Part shown: positions 24,284 through 35,360 of the stretch, piece by piece
How the letters are laid out: each line of letters begins with the position of its first letter
Numbering within the stretch: position 1 is the stretch's first letter
NCBI RefSeq assembly: GCF_014633365.1
Contig: NC_068344.1
Span: forward strand, 10,307,669 to 10,371,668
DNA length: 64,000 nucleotides
Direction of reading: 5' to 3'
DNA from: Diospyros lotus
Lineage: Eukaryota > Streptophyta > Magnoliopsida > Ericales > Ebenaceae
Program-made: the position numbers and the translations under genes
Notes under the pieces: model-generated
Database searches by the model: none
What the model was told of the DNA's origin: nothing
Seen by the model: only the letters and a program-made list of their open reading frames with translations

Positions 24284-24929
24284 CTAAATTAATCGGACCC
24301 CTTTGGCGTTTGTTTCTGCTTACCTTACACCAATCTATTCGAGGCTCATAAGGATCGTGCTGTGGAACATAAGCATGTAATTTCTCTAGCAGCTCATCAA
24401 TGGTGGATGCGGAAATGGGAATCTTTCTTTCTGAAAGAGAAATGAACTTTTGATCCACAGCCTGATCAAGAAAAGAGAGCAACCCATCGAAAAAATGATT
24501 AACATTTAAAAGTCCAATGGGTTTGGTATGGAGATTACTCTTGGCCTAGGAGATTATACAAAAGATTTCTTCAAGTGTTCCAAAATCTCTTGGTAAAGCA
24601 ATGAAAACGTCTGACTGATAAATCTTACAAGCCATGCGCTCAGACATAGAAGTCGTTTCTATAAGTTCACCGTGTGTAATCCCATAAATATGTGGTTCAG
24701 CTAAAGGGATTGGCATTACACCTACCACATATGATTTTCTAAGATGTGCAGCTTGTGAAACATAACCATTCAGTCCACGACTTTCCCCTCCATATACCAA
24801 ATTAATTTTTTTCTCTCCTAATTTTTGGCTTAGTTCGCTTGCTGCAAGTGCGTAACGAATATCACTCACAAGTTAAGAGCCACAAAGTACACATATGGTT
24901 TTGATTCGACGAACTAACTGGCCTTCCAT
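24270..24929 (-). pseudogene. Intronless pseudogene of a LONELY GUY (LOG) cytokinin-activating phosphoribohydrolase
   Basis: LOG enzymes release active cytokinin bases from cytokinin riboside 5'-monophosphates. The minus strand opens with MEGQLVRRIKTICVLCGS, then an in-frame TAA (24875-24873). It continues INLVYGGESRGLNGYVSQA (family VYGGGSxGLMG), MSERMA (family MHxRK), FIALPRDFGTLEE (family PGGYGTxEE), a TAG at 24548-24546 where the family has Trp, then KPIGLLNVN, LLSFLDQAVDQKFI and AYVPQHDP. It ends INLDLSL at 24270, an EAR-like LxLxL tail. The span of 220 codons matches a full-length LOG with no introns, whereas plant LOG genes are multi-exon, so this is a reverse-transcribed copy. Two stops and altered phosphate-binding glycines make it non-functional as protein. 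It lies in the sense direction of the host retrotransposon. Confidence 0.88.
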
Positions 24930-25095
24930 GTTTATTTCTTTGTATGTCCTGGAAAAAGGTTTGGCGATCAAAAGTAGCTATACAACAATTCAACAAGAAA
25001 TAAATACAAACAAAAATCATGCGTATGTACAAGTAGTTGTGATTGTGGCTCACATCTTCCTCTGGTTTTACGTCCAAAAATAACTTAAACACTTT

Positions 25096-25641
25096 CTATG
25101 AAGCGAGGATAAGCTTCCCATCCAATTTTCTTATAGATTGGCAAACATGGTCGTTTTTAGTCAGATTCCCAAGACTATAGCGTTGGCGGTCACTTATGAA
25201 CTGGGTCCATAAAGCAAGAAGTTCTCTTTGCACTATTCCACATGGATGCGTCTCAAGAGTCAATCGAATATCATCCAATGACTCCTTACTCAGTCCATCC
25301 TTTATGAAACTAATTTTATCTTCTCGATTTACGGACGTAAACCCCACAGATTTGCATCGTGTGTTACAGGTCCAACGAGCACATTTGTGACAACCATTCA
25401 CTCTTTTCGCTCTTCGTTTCTTCGCAAAACTACTCTTCCTCAAACCTGGAAAGTGCTTAAAACTATGTGAAGTTTCGCCTAGTAATCGAACTTTTGCTTC
25501 GATCAACCAGCGAATATTTTCAGGGATGTTATTATACATCAACATTCTAAGTCTTTCACACTTAGCAGCATAATTTTTTTTTAAATCATTCATTGGGAGA
25601 GATGGATGGTACTTGCGAATTTTTAAGAGTTGAAGATCCAT
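25096..25641 (-). CDS. Unrecognised 181-residue Cys/Lys-rich ORF inside the retrotransposon
   Basis: An intact open frame starts with ATG at 25641 and ends at 25096, 167 bp upstream of the LOG copy in the same orientation. It is basic and hydrophilic. A compact cluster GCHKCARWTCNTRC near residue 100 could bind a metal ion. It is preceded by a Lys/Arg block (KKRRAKR) that could act as a nuclear signal. No signal peptide or membrane segment is visible. It is not a recognisable gag, protease, polymerase, integrase or envelope. It may be a second captured host fragment or an element-specific protein. Lack of stops over 181 codons in an otherwise decayed element is noteworthy but not proof of function. 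Confidence 0.45.
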   Translation of the reverse strand: MDLQLLKIRKYHPSLPMNDLKKNYAAKCERLRMLMYNNIPENIRWLIEAKVRLLGETSHSFKHFPGLRKSSFAKKRRAKRVNGCHKCARWTCNTRCKSVGFTSVNREDKISFIKDGLSKESLDDIRLTLETHPCGIVQRELLALWTQFISDRQRYSLGNLTKNDHVCQSIRKLDGKLILAS

Positions 25642-26472
25642 TTTTTTTTTTATTAAAACATAACTATAATAAAATAAAACTAAAAACTATGAATCTTGCA
25701 AAATGAACGAGAGTACCTGATCGGAGAACAACACGAAGGAAAAGAGACTGAGCTTGCTTGCAGAAGTGTGGCTTACCTCATACAGATATGGAGTCTCTTA
25801 TAGAGCAATGGGCATCACTATTCTATACTCAGCTCAAGGCACGCCATAATTGTAGGGTCAGGCGCGTCTCTTTTTTCAACACTTGGTGCCTCATTTTTCA
25901 ACATTTGGCAGTGTGCCTCTTCCTTTATAGGACAGTGTGATTGCACTGCCCGAGAAAAATGGCTACCACCAGCGCCAATTCTGTCTCTCTCAATTAAATT
26001 TTTTTTTTGTTTTTGTTTTATTATTATATATTTTTTAAATTTTTATTTTTATTATTTTTATTTTTAATTTTTTTATTATTTGTTTTTAGGTTTTTTTTTT
26101 TAAGGGCCTAATAAAATTATATATATACCACACAAGACAATATTATCGAGTTAAACAAAATTATTTACATAATGGATCAATTTCAAACACCAATAAATCA
26201 ATTCTTAAGTACACCTTACCCCCCAACTTGAATTACGCATTGTCCTCAATCGGCAATAGAAGGATAGAAGATAGGAATACCTGCCAGTCTTCAGTGCATG
26301 AACTCATATGCAAAAGTTTTATTTAGACTACACGCAAAGAAACACTATTTAAGTAATGCAGAAAAAGAACAACTTATATGTATGTATATATATATATATA
26401 CTTCTTCTTCTTTTTTTTGTATATATATTTATTTATTTAATTTTTTAAAAAAAATTATTTTATTATATATTT
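25642..26472. other. Internal AT-rich spacer of the non-autonomous element
   Basis: Extremely AT-rich and T-run rich at 25990-26120 and 26380-26490, with no coding signal recognised. It separates the gag-position frame from the Cys-rich ORF. Confidence 0.5.
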
Positions 26473-27468
26473 TTATTTTATTTTTTTTTTAGAGTTTTTT
26501 TTTTTCTTCCAGTTAAGGATCAAATGAGTGGTTGCACACCTACTCATATAATAACTCTCATTCATTACACCAATTTTAAAGTTATTTTTAAAATTATGTA
26601 AATTGATTTTTCTCATGAATGCACATACATATTTTGAAAATATATCATCCGGAGGTGTTGGTTTTATTACATCAGAGTACGGCACATTAATTTGCACAAA
26701 CACCTCACACATGTTTGGTTTAATTTGATCCCCAATAATATCGACTAGCTTAAAAGATAGAAATTTAAGCTTAAATGTGGATAAACTTATGACATCTTCA
26801 CATTTTGGCTCTCGAATTTTATCCTCTTCTTCCTCCCAGGTTTCTTCTTTTCTCACCTCATTTTGGTCCAATTTTTCTTCAATGATTGCTTGTACCATCA
26901 TAGGTTCATCAAGTCTCTCAATTGGCTCATCATTCCTAAGGATGGATGTAAATTGGACCAACTCTTAACCTATGGGTGCATTGAATGACAATTTCCCCTC
27001 TTCGAAATTTTGATTAGGTTGGTTCGGAAACTCGCTAGGCTCATTCACGCTCAAGGTCTGTGTAAGCTCAATTAATTGTTCTAAACTGTCACCTATGGCC
27101 CTAGTAGTTTGTTCTTGATATTCGGCCATTTGTGCCTTAAAACTCATTTGACCTCGCATAAACTCCTGAAGGGTGTCCTCTAAAAAATTTTCATCCTGGG
27201 GTTGATAAGTATTAGATCTAACCCCTTGTTCTAACTCGAATTGGTGAGATACTGGAGAGAAAGGTTCATGAGATTGGAACAAAGAGTCATCATTCCAAGG
27301 ATAATTCCAATGGTCATATGAACTAGGGTAATCAGTGTAAAGATCCGGGTCGTAGCCCGACAGATAAGAATTCTCCCCCTGACTCTGGTTAAAAGAAAAC
27401 CTCTCATCACTGGGATTGGAATGGCTAAATGCATTAGAAAACACATAAATGCTAAAATACTGAGACAT
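26473..27468 (-). pseudogene. Gag-position ORF of the non-autonomous element, one internal stop
   Basis: The minus-strand frame begins at ATG 27468, about 180 bp inside the primer-binding site. It reads 167 residues to a TAA at 26967-26965 and continues in the same frame to 26473. The first half is Tyr/Asn/Gln/Ser-rich, then Glu-rich with a predicted helix (GQMSFKAQMAEYQEQTT). The second half contains EEKLDQNEVRKEETWEEEED. Similar compositions occur in gag or ORF1 regions of Tat/Athila-type non-autonomous elements. No zinc knuckle is seen. The position supports a gag remnant; the family assignment is inference. Confidence 0.5.
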
Positions 27469-27643
27469 GAAGAATATGAAAATGACAATTCAACGACAGA
27501 TAATGATACTAATGAATCAATTAATGTTTCAATAATCATATCTGACCGTAGTCTCTTGCATTGTTTAGTAATTAATAGTTATCTAAATATATTTTTTTAT
27601 TTTTTATTTTTTAATTTATAATTTTTTTTCTTTTTGCCTTAAT

Positions 27644-27662
27644 CTCCCCGGCAACGGCGCTA
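27644..27662 (-). other. Primer-binding site, tRNA-Asp type
   Basis: On the minus strand TAGCGCCGTTGCCGGGGA begins five bases after the LTR end. Plant tRNA-Asp ends TCCCGGCAACGGCGCCA, so the match is nearly complete with one G-to-A change. It fixes the orientation of the element. Confidence 0.85.
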
Positions 27663-27667
27663 AAATT

Positions 27668-29341
27668 TGGCTGCACTCTCACCCTGCAATTAAAACACAA
27701 TAAAAACACATTAAAAATTTTATATTTTTTTTCTTTATTTTGGTGAGAGATTTATACTCGTCAGTGTACGAGTGCAGTTGTAGTCCAAATTTAAATTTAT
27801 ATTTTTTGGATGAGTCCAGGTCGTCCACTGAGAGATTTATTTATGGCAAAAGAAAAAGAATGTCACACACACGCACACGCATTTGAATTGGCAACAAGAT
27901 TTTTTTTATGATTTTTTTAGACAATAGATACTAGGAAATAAAGCAAGACAGAGGTTGAAATAAATACTAGACGTGAGAATATAAAATTGGAAAGCAATTG
28001 AGTTAAGACAATTTCAGCACCAACCCGTTGATTCTCAAATTTTAGCAAGAAAAGATTAGCGACATTAATTTAATTTCAGATATGAGGATTTGCTATTAAA
28101 AGTAATTAGAGATGATGATAGTTCTAGTTTAAGCAATCCCCATATATGATATGCGGGATTCTAATTTAAGCAACCACCATAAATCTAATTGTAATTAATC
28201 GACAAAACAACTAAATTAATCATCCGGGTTTGGGTATAATAGCGTTTCCAGTTCTAGTAACTCCCATACATGGCATGAAAGCTCTAAGTTAGGTTTACGC
28301 TCCAATCCAAACCTAGTGATTTCTCAATATTTAAGACACTCATATTGAAATTTAAATTAATGTTACACATTTAAAGCGCAGCTTTCTTTGAGAATCATTG
28401 GTATTGGACACTGTCCTTGCCTTAACCCAAGATTAGATTTAGCTACTCATCTCTATTTAAAAGTTAATTGACAAAAATTTAAATTACGTAATTTAAATAA
28501 CAGAATTTAAATGATAGGAATTAAATTAGCAGAAACTAACCGACCATTTAGGCGGTGGATAATTAAAAGACAAGAATTAAAATTATATAAATTTAAAAAC
28601 AGAAATTAACTGGCCATTTAGGCGATGGATAATAAAGTAACAATAAATGACATAAGAATTTAAAAGAAAAAAGAAAGGAAGTAAGATTACAAGAAAAAAC
28701 AAGAGAGAGAATAAGAGCAATTCTCTAAGAGAAACTCTAAGAACAAAACTAAACCTTGATTCAAGTAATAACAACTTTTTACAAATGCACCTAAGTGAGC
28801 TATTTATAGCCCACAAGATGCAATACAAACCACACAATTATTCAACTAAACATAATTATATCTAATGAGCACTCACGAAACATTCACCTAACTAATGGAA
28901 GAAAATTAGGTAAAAAACAAAAGATACAAAAGACTTTAGGTGGTGGACTACTCATAAGAATACAAAAGACTTTAGGTGGTAAATCACTCATAAAAAAAAT
29001 ACAAAATAAAGAAAAGTCTTCTACAAATTGGGCTTTGTTGGGCCTTTGATTGGTCTTGGGCCTTTGGTTAGTCTTGGGCCTTTGGTTGGATTTTATTTGA
29101 TAGTTGGGCCAAGTGCACTTGAAACATCCTCTAAACTCCATAGTTGGCCCATGAATTTGAGCAACAATAATGGATAATCCAACGTCTTCGATTTATGCCC
29201 CCTAATTAATTGTAGAAGTCAACTTCCTTGCTTCATCCTGTAATAATATGTAATGCAAATAATTATTTATTTTAAACATAATTATAAAGTCAAAATAGGG
29301 ATATAATTCATTAAGATTTAGAAAATATTGTCCTCTCATCA
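27668..29341 (-). repeat. 5' LTR (right) of the non-autonomous element
   Basis: 1674 bp, TGGCTGCACTCTCACCCTGC to TCTCATCA, collinear with the left LTR. It borders the LINE at the CTAGG duplication (29342-29346). Confidence 0.9.
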
Positions 29342-29346
29342 CTAGG

Positions 29347-29922
29347 CTGGATGGGTACACATCTAACTTTTTCAAAAAAGTTTGGTCCACTGTGGGGGAG
29401 GATTTTTGTGGGGCAGTGGTATAATTCTTCTCTTCTTGATCTCTTCTTAAACAGTTCAATCATTTTGTTGTTGTGCTCGTGCCTAAGTCTAATCATACGC
29501 AATATGTAGGGGATTTTAGACCTATTGTATGCTGTAACATGGTTTACAAAGTAATCTAAAAAATCCTTGTGGCGAGGCTTGCTCCTACTCTTGGCTCGCT
29601 TGTGGACAAGGCCCAACTTACCTTTGTGGAGGGGTGCTGCATGGTGGAAAATATCCATTTGGCTCAAGAGTTGATGAGGAAGTACAATAAAAAAAAGAGT
29701 CTCGCCTTGATGCCCAATCAAAGTGGACCTCCAAAAAGCATTTGACTCCATATACTAGTCTTTCATTAAGAAGGTGTTGGAGGGGCTGGGTTACCCAGCT
29801 AATTTTGTCCAATGGGCGATGGAATGCATTTCTTCTCCATCATATTCCCTGGGTGTTAATGGAAACATGCATGGGTTCTTCAAAGGTAAGAAAGGGCTGA
29901 GGCAAGGGGATCTACTTTCACC
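29347..29922 (+). pseudogene. LINE reverse transcriptase remnant, first part
   Basis: Plus-strand reading across frames gives DGYTSNFFKKVWSTVGEDF, YVGDFRPIVCCNMVYKVI, DKAQLTFVEGCCMVENIHLA, KVDLQKAFDSI and FKGKKGLRQGDLLSPF. These are the ordered fingers and palm blocks of plant L1 reverse transcriptases (FRPI, D of KVDLQKAFD, LRQGDPLSP). Several stops and shifts. It ends at the GTTCA duplication, where the next solo LTR is inserted. Confidence 0.85.
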
Positions 29923-29927
29923 GTTCA

Positions 29928-32900
29928 TGTAATATCTCGAAAATTGAAAAAAATAAATAAATGATTATTAATTTGGTCGGGAATAATTAATAATTGTTAA
30001 ATATTTTTGGGTTTAAGAGAAATATTGATTTAATTTTTATTTATGGTGATTATTGAATATTTGTGGGTTAAAAGAAAATATTAATTTATTTGAAAAAAAT
30101 AATTATTAATGGAAGTTCTGGGCGTTGGAATGCCATTTTCAGAAGGTGGCTGAGGGTTCCTTTAAATTTAGTTTGGTGTGTTTATATGCTGAAGGGAGCA
30201 GCTGGCCGAGTGGCACGCGGGCGCGAGGGAGGCAGGTGAGGCGCGGGATCGAGCCAAGGAGCGACGCGCACGCTGGGAAGAAAAATTAATTTTTGGGCAG
30301 CAGAGGCAGCCCAAAACGGCGCCGTTTTGGGGCGCCAGTGCCAGCCCACTGCGCAGCCAGGTGGCGCACGCTGGCGCGCCCAGCGGCTGCCTCTTTCACG
30401 CCTCTGCCTTGCACGCAATTTAAGGCCAATTTGGCCAAGTATTTGGCTGATTTTTCTTGGGTATTGGCTGGTAATTTTGCTGCTATAAATGCTTCTAATT
30501 GAAACTAAAATGGGGTTAAAACAGTGAGCGAAGTAGAGAGCTCAGAAGAAGAAGAAGAAGAAGAAGACGCTTTGGGGCTGGAAGTTAGGAGAAAATTTTG
30601 TGGTTTAATTAGCTGGGTAAGTAAGTTATTATGTATTAATAATTTAGTACGGTTCGATTTTAATTATAAGTGTGATTTTGTTAATTTGGGTGATTATGCT
30701 GTGTTGGGTGTGTTAATTTGTTGTGTAAGTATATATATATATATATATATCTCTACACTAGTGCACTGTGTGCAAGGGTGAGCTTTCTGTGTGTATAATA
30801 TTTTGATTGTGAGGGTTGTGTTGCAGTGAGTGTGCCGAGAGCTAATTTATATATCTATATATATATATATATATATGGAAACACAGTGTGAGAGTGTGAA
30901 TGGCATTGTATGTGAGTGTAGGGAATTGAAATCAAAGAAAATGAAAGGATTGGCCTGGCCGTGTAAGCCTATTGGAAAAGATATGCTTTATGCTGTTAAG
31001 CAAATATATATATATATATTTATAAATAACGATGTAAGCAGCAGTGGTCTTGGCTGATTATATAGATATACATATATGGTTCATGTTGGCTCTGTTATTG
31101 CACGAATGGCCGCCATGGCAGGGGAGCTTGTTGTGGGGGTTTATATATGTGTTCGAGGATGCCTATATATAAATATATATTGATACACATGCAAGGGCAG
31201 GTGTGTGCAGTGAGCAGGGATGGTGTGCGTGTGTATGTTCACTGGGGAAGCTTAAGATAATTAATGGGTGTGTTCATTAGGTGTGTTCATGAGGGGAGAA
31301 ATTGAAGTGATATATTTATATATATGTATATATTTATGTAAATGTTGCTTAAAGATTATAAGTATAATTTGAGTTATCTAAATAAGTAATAATAGTAATA
31401 GGAATGATTTAATTTAAAATAAATATGAGATTTATTGGGATTTTATTTACGGTGTGCCTACGTGGGATTTTAGACGGTTAAATTTAATTAATGCGATCTA
31501 CGGGTTTTATTAACCGCTCTTAAACGTTTTACTTCGCAGCGGGAGTGCAAGGAAGAGAAGAAACGACCGTGTAAAGGCAAGCTCCTAACCCTCTCCTCGT
31601 GCTTTTCAATTCTCGTAAAAGACCCCGTGATTTCTCGTATTCAGTCTTCTCCCTTACTTTGTTTTGGCACTTAGCCTTATCTGTTGAATTATTATTCATT
31701 TGTTTTAATTAAATTAAATCCGAGACTTCTAGCATTTTATTTGTTGTGAGCCTATGGGGGTTTGTACCGCCCCCACTCCTTTTGGGAATGATGCCGGACC
31801 CAGCTTGGGAACTAGGTTCCTAGACGGGCGAGTTTATTTATGAATTTATCGGGCTTATTTACAATTTTTCTCGGATTTATTTATGGTTCGGTTAGAGTTA
31901 TCGAGCAGTAGGGCAGGGGTCGGTTGTTGGTGACGCTGGGGTAGACTATTGTACGGCCCTGATGTGGACCGTCGGGTGGACACCCCTAGTCACTGGCCGT
32001 TGACCGGTGCCGGGCACTGCTGACTAGCTCTGCCGGTATGTGATTTACTACATGATTAGATACATTGTATTACTGTTCATGATTTGATATGCTCATGGGT
32101 ACGGGATGCATATTGGGATATCCATTTATTGAGAATGCTTGCACACGGACATTCTAGTTTGGTTAGGTTGCATCCAACGCGAGCATATGCATGGCGTGTG
32201 GTTTACTATGTGGGCGGAGCATGGCCTGATGCCTGGATGTATGGGCGCCTTGTATCACGTTGATGCTCATTACGCCATTGCATTTTTATGTGCATTGCAT
32301 GGATACTTGTAGTATTTAGTTCTCGGATGGGAGTACCGTTCCGATGGAGCCTTTGGCTCGGTTGTCGGGAGTACCGACGGATACAGGTGACGGGAGTACC
32401 GGCCTGGGACAGCGCACGCAGGTTTGTTGCAGATATTTGTTGCCTTTCAGGGCAACGGCAGGTTGGTATGGGACTTGGGTGCCAAGTGTCTTATGTGGGC
32501 CCCAAGGACCGGTATGTGCTTTTATTTTCTTTCTTATGCTTGCTGAGTCTCTCGACTCACCTTGCTTTCCATCATTCTAGGTAGCGACGACGTGGGCCAT
32601 AGCAAGGGAGTCAGCTTTAACGGCAGAGTCGGTGTGGTGTACAGGCAGTCTCGTCAATCCCTATCCACTCTGATGTCTAAGTAGAATTTACTCTATTATT
32701 TTGTAATGTGCCATGTGTTTTCTCGAGTCTTGTGTATGTCGGCACAGGAGTTTGTCTTTGTTTATTTATCTTGTGACCGCTGTGTTAGCGGGGTACTCAT
32801 AGTGCATGCATGTCTTGAGCTTTACTTCCGCTGTTCTTATTTTCGCGTATGCATGCCGGGGTGGTCTTTGTCTCGTGTTTCATTATTTTTCTCCTCCCGT

Positions 32901-32958
32901 AGGCGCTCCCATTTGGGTAGTCCGAGTGGTTGGGGATATCCGGGCGGGGGTGCTTACA
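29928..32958. mobile_element. Solo LTR, about 3.03 kb, perfect 5-bp target duplication
   Basis: Starts TGTAATATCTCGAAAATTG, ends GGGCGGGGGTGCTTACA, and is flanked by GTTCA on both sides (29923-29927 and 32959-32963). It interrupts the LINE polymerase inside the LRQGDLLSPF block. It has several (TA)n tracts (30728-30750, 30850-30875, 31002-31022, 31310-31336) and a GC-rich block near 30190-30400. No retrotransposon coding frame is present. Confidence 0.9.
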
Positions 32959-32963
32959 GTTCA

Positions 32964-33298
32964 TCTTTATCCTTTTCTTTGAGAGTTTTTCAAGGCCTTT
33001 GAAGGCTGCCACTGCCAATTCTGGTTTTAATTTCCATCCGAAATGCGGCAAGCTCAAGATTACTCATCTTGCTTTCACAAACGACCTTATGTTCTTTGCT
33101 AAGGGTGACCCTATCTCGATCAAAATCATGTGGAGTGTCTTTTAAGTTTTGGGGCGAGATTGGGGTTGCGAGTTGATGCTCTTAAATCCAGTCTCTTCTT
33201 AGCGGGGGTTGAGGGGCAGGATCTTGAGTCCATTCAAAGGATTGCCGAAGTCCCTCTCAGTGTGATGCCTTTTCGTTACCTTGGTATTCCCCTTGCTT
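32964..33298 (+). pseudogene. LINE reverse transcriptase remnant, active-site part
   Basis: After the solo LTR the LINE resumes with FHPKCGKLKITHLAFTNDLM. In plant L1 elements this is the ITHLxFADDxM catalytic motif. Here the first catalytic aspartate pair reads ND, so the active site is altered. It continues to FRYLGIPLAF and is then cut by the hAT MITE. Confidence 0.85.
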
Positions 33299-33306
33299 TC
33301 TGTAAG

Positions 33307-34204
33307 TAGGGGTGAGCATTCAGTTATAACTGAACCAAACCCCCTAAAAATTTGTAACTGAACCAAACTGACCGACAAAACCCACCTAACTGAACTAACT
33401 GAAACCGATTTAACCGACCATTATTGCCGCCGCTCAACAATTCTGATGATCGGAACCGATCATCAGATTCCCACAATAACGATGTCTCATATATTAAAAA
33501 ATAAGGTTGATCCAAAGGCTAATTTTTTTATAGATCTAAAAATTAATTTTATAGTGAAAAATATACAAAAAAAAAAAAAGTTTCTAGATAATTTACCTGA
33601 CGAAGGGCTGAGATGGAGTGACTGGAGTCCACAGCGTCGGTGTCTTCATCAGAGAGAGTAATGGCAGCCGCCTCCGCCGTTGCGCCAGATAGTTTGTGAT
33701 GAAGAACAGAAAGTGAAGGGGAAGGGGACGATCGAATGGGAATGAAGGGCAGGGAAAGAGAGAGGTGGTGGGAGGTGTGGTGGTGGGCCAGTTGCAGTCG
33801 CGGATGGGGGAGAACCAGAGAAGGAGAAGGGGAAGGGAGGGGCGAATGGGGAAGAAAGGAATGAGAAAGAGAGAGAGAGGGAGGGGATGGGTTTCTGGGG
33901 GTTTGTGGTGGGTTTTTTGGGGGGATGAGTTTCTGGCAATGGCAGGGAGGAGTTGGCAAAGAGTGAGAGAGAGGGTTGTTTGGGAGTTTGTGTTGGGGGG
34001 GGCGGGGAGGGAGGGTAGTGCCGCATGCGGTTCAGTGGGGGGGGTTAGTGCCACGTGCGGTTAACTCGGTTAACCGAGTTAACTGATTTTTTTACAAATA
34101 AATAACCAAACTGAACCAGTTATTAAAAGTAACCAAACCGAACTAATCAAATTGGTCGGTTCGGTTCGGTTAATTCGGTTAATCCGAACATTTGCTCACC
34201 CCTA
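33307..34204. mobile_element. hAT-type MITE, 898 bp, 8-bp target duplication
   Basis: Both ends carry TAGGGGTGAGCA inverted repeats, and TCTGTAAG is duplicated on both sides (33299-33306 and 34205-34212). Eight bases is the hAT signature. Subterminal regions are rich in GGTTAACCGA, TCGGTTCGGTT and AACTGAACC motifs. An 18-bp palindrome centred on GGTTAACC lies at about 34063-34081. The middle (about 33700-34060) is purine-rich with long G runs. No transposase is present. It sits in the LINE coding sequence. Confidence 0.93.
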
Positions 34205-34212
34205 TCTGTAAG

Positions 34213-35360
34213 GCTCAAAGTGATTCACTATGTGCCACTCACTGACAAGATCTCAGACCAGATAAAGGCTTGGACGTTGGCATCTCTCTCATATGCGAGT
34301 AGGGCTGAACTCATCCGAGTAGTGTTGCAAGGGGTGGAGTGCTTTTAGCTTTCTATTCTCCCCCTCCTGGCCAAGGTCATGGGTAGGAATTATCAGCTTT
34401 GCAGGCTCTTCTTATGGAGATCACATCACCCTCTCGTCACTTGGAATGATGTTTGTCTTCTGAGGATGGAAAATGGTTTAGGGCTCAAAAACTTGAAGAG
34501 CTGGAACTCGACCCTGATGATCAAGGTCTTATGGAATATCCACATGAAAAAGGATTATCTTTGGGTGCGGTAGATAAGCCATGAGTATCTTAGGGATGGT
34601 TCTATTTGGGAATAGTCTCCAAGGAAGGAACACTCTCCATTGCTCAAGGAGTTGGCAACCATAAAGGATGAGTTGTGCCTTGGTAAAGGCTCAGCAATTG
34701 CGGCTATTCGAAAATTCAACAGCTAGGACAATGGGGGTAGGTTGGATACTATCGGTGTATATGAGCATTTTCAACCCGAAGGCCATAGGAAGCCTGGGCA
34801 CTAAACGTATGGAGTTCCTGCATAACCCCAAAGCACTCGTTTATCTTGTGGTTGGGAGCTAAATCGTGTCTACTTACCAAAGACAAGCTAAGATATCTGG
34901 AGATTAATCCCTCGTGTGCTTTTTTTGGTTGTATTGATCAATCGGTACAACATATTTTCTTATAGTGTGTGTTGAGTGCAAACATTTGGAGGCAGATCCG
35001 GGCGTGACTGGGCATCTTTAAAGAGTATGTCTTCAATCCCTAGTGCCCTTAAATGGCTCAAGAATGAAGCTAGATGGGCTTTTGGCATAACAAAGCCAAG
35101 AAAATTGAGCTAGCTTGCACTGTTTACCACATGTGGACAGCAAAAATCGACTCATTTTTGAAGGCTTTAAACCGAATGTGGACAACATCATCAAACGGAT
35201 AAAACACATGTATACATGGTCATTTTTACTTTGTATTCTCATGTTTTAGTCTAGTATGAGTCTATTGCTTTGGGTCAATAATTTCTGTATCATTTGTTTG
35301 TCTGGGTATGCCTAGTGTTTCCTATACATTTTGATCAATATACACATTTACTTACCGATT
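34213..35360 (+). pseudogene. LINE ORF2 C-terminal remnant and 3' end
   Basis: Reads PLTDKISDQIKAWTLASLSY, ASRAELIRVVLQG, CRLFLWRSHHPLVTWNDVCL and GLGLKNLKSWNSTLMIKVLW. These are conserved blocks downstream of the reverse transcriptase in plant L1 ORF2. Around 34880-34970 a decayed Cys-rich stretch resembles the zf-RVT region. The 3' part ends ACTTACCGATT followed by A9, a typical L1 tail. Confidence 0.85.

Larger units (their letters stand above)
20826..29341 (-). mobile_element. Non-autonomous LTR retrotransposon (tRNA-Asp primer site), carrying a captured LOG gene
   Basis: Two LTRs (20826-22479 and 27668-29341) flank 5.2 kb of internal DNA, and CTAGG precedes and follows the whole unit (20821-20825 and 29342-29346). 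A primer-binding site complementary to tRNA-Asp lies next to the right LTR on the minus strand, so the element runs right to left. In that order it holds a gag-position frame (27468-26473), an unrecognised Cys-rich ORF (25641-25096), an intronless LOG copy (24929-24270) and the left LTR. No reverse transcriptase, RNase H or integrase is recognisable. This primer type is used by the Tat/Athila clade of gypsy elements, so it is probably a non-autonomous relative that relied on enzymes supplied in trans. Confidence 0.85.

Noticed and set aside
30728..31336. Repeated TATATATA tracts spaced over 600 bp, looked at as a possible array
   Set aside because: Units are simple (TA)n without spacers of constant length; not CRISPR or satellite.
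33549..34064. Overlapping 100-150 residue open frames in the hAT MITE
   Set aside because: Purine/pyrimidine-biased core gives open frames on both strands; no protein family.
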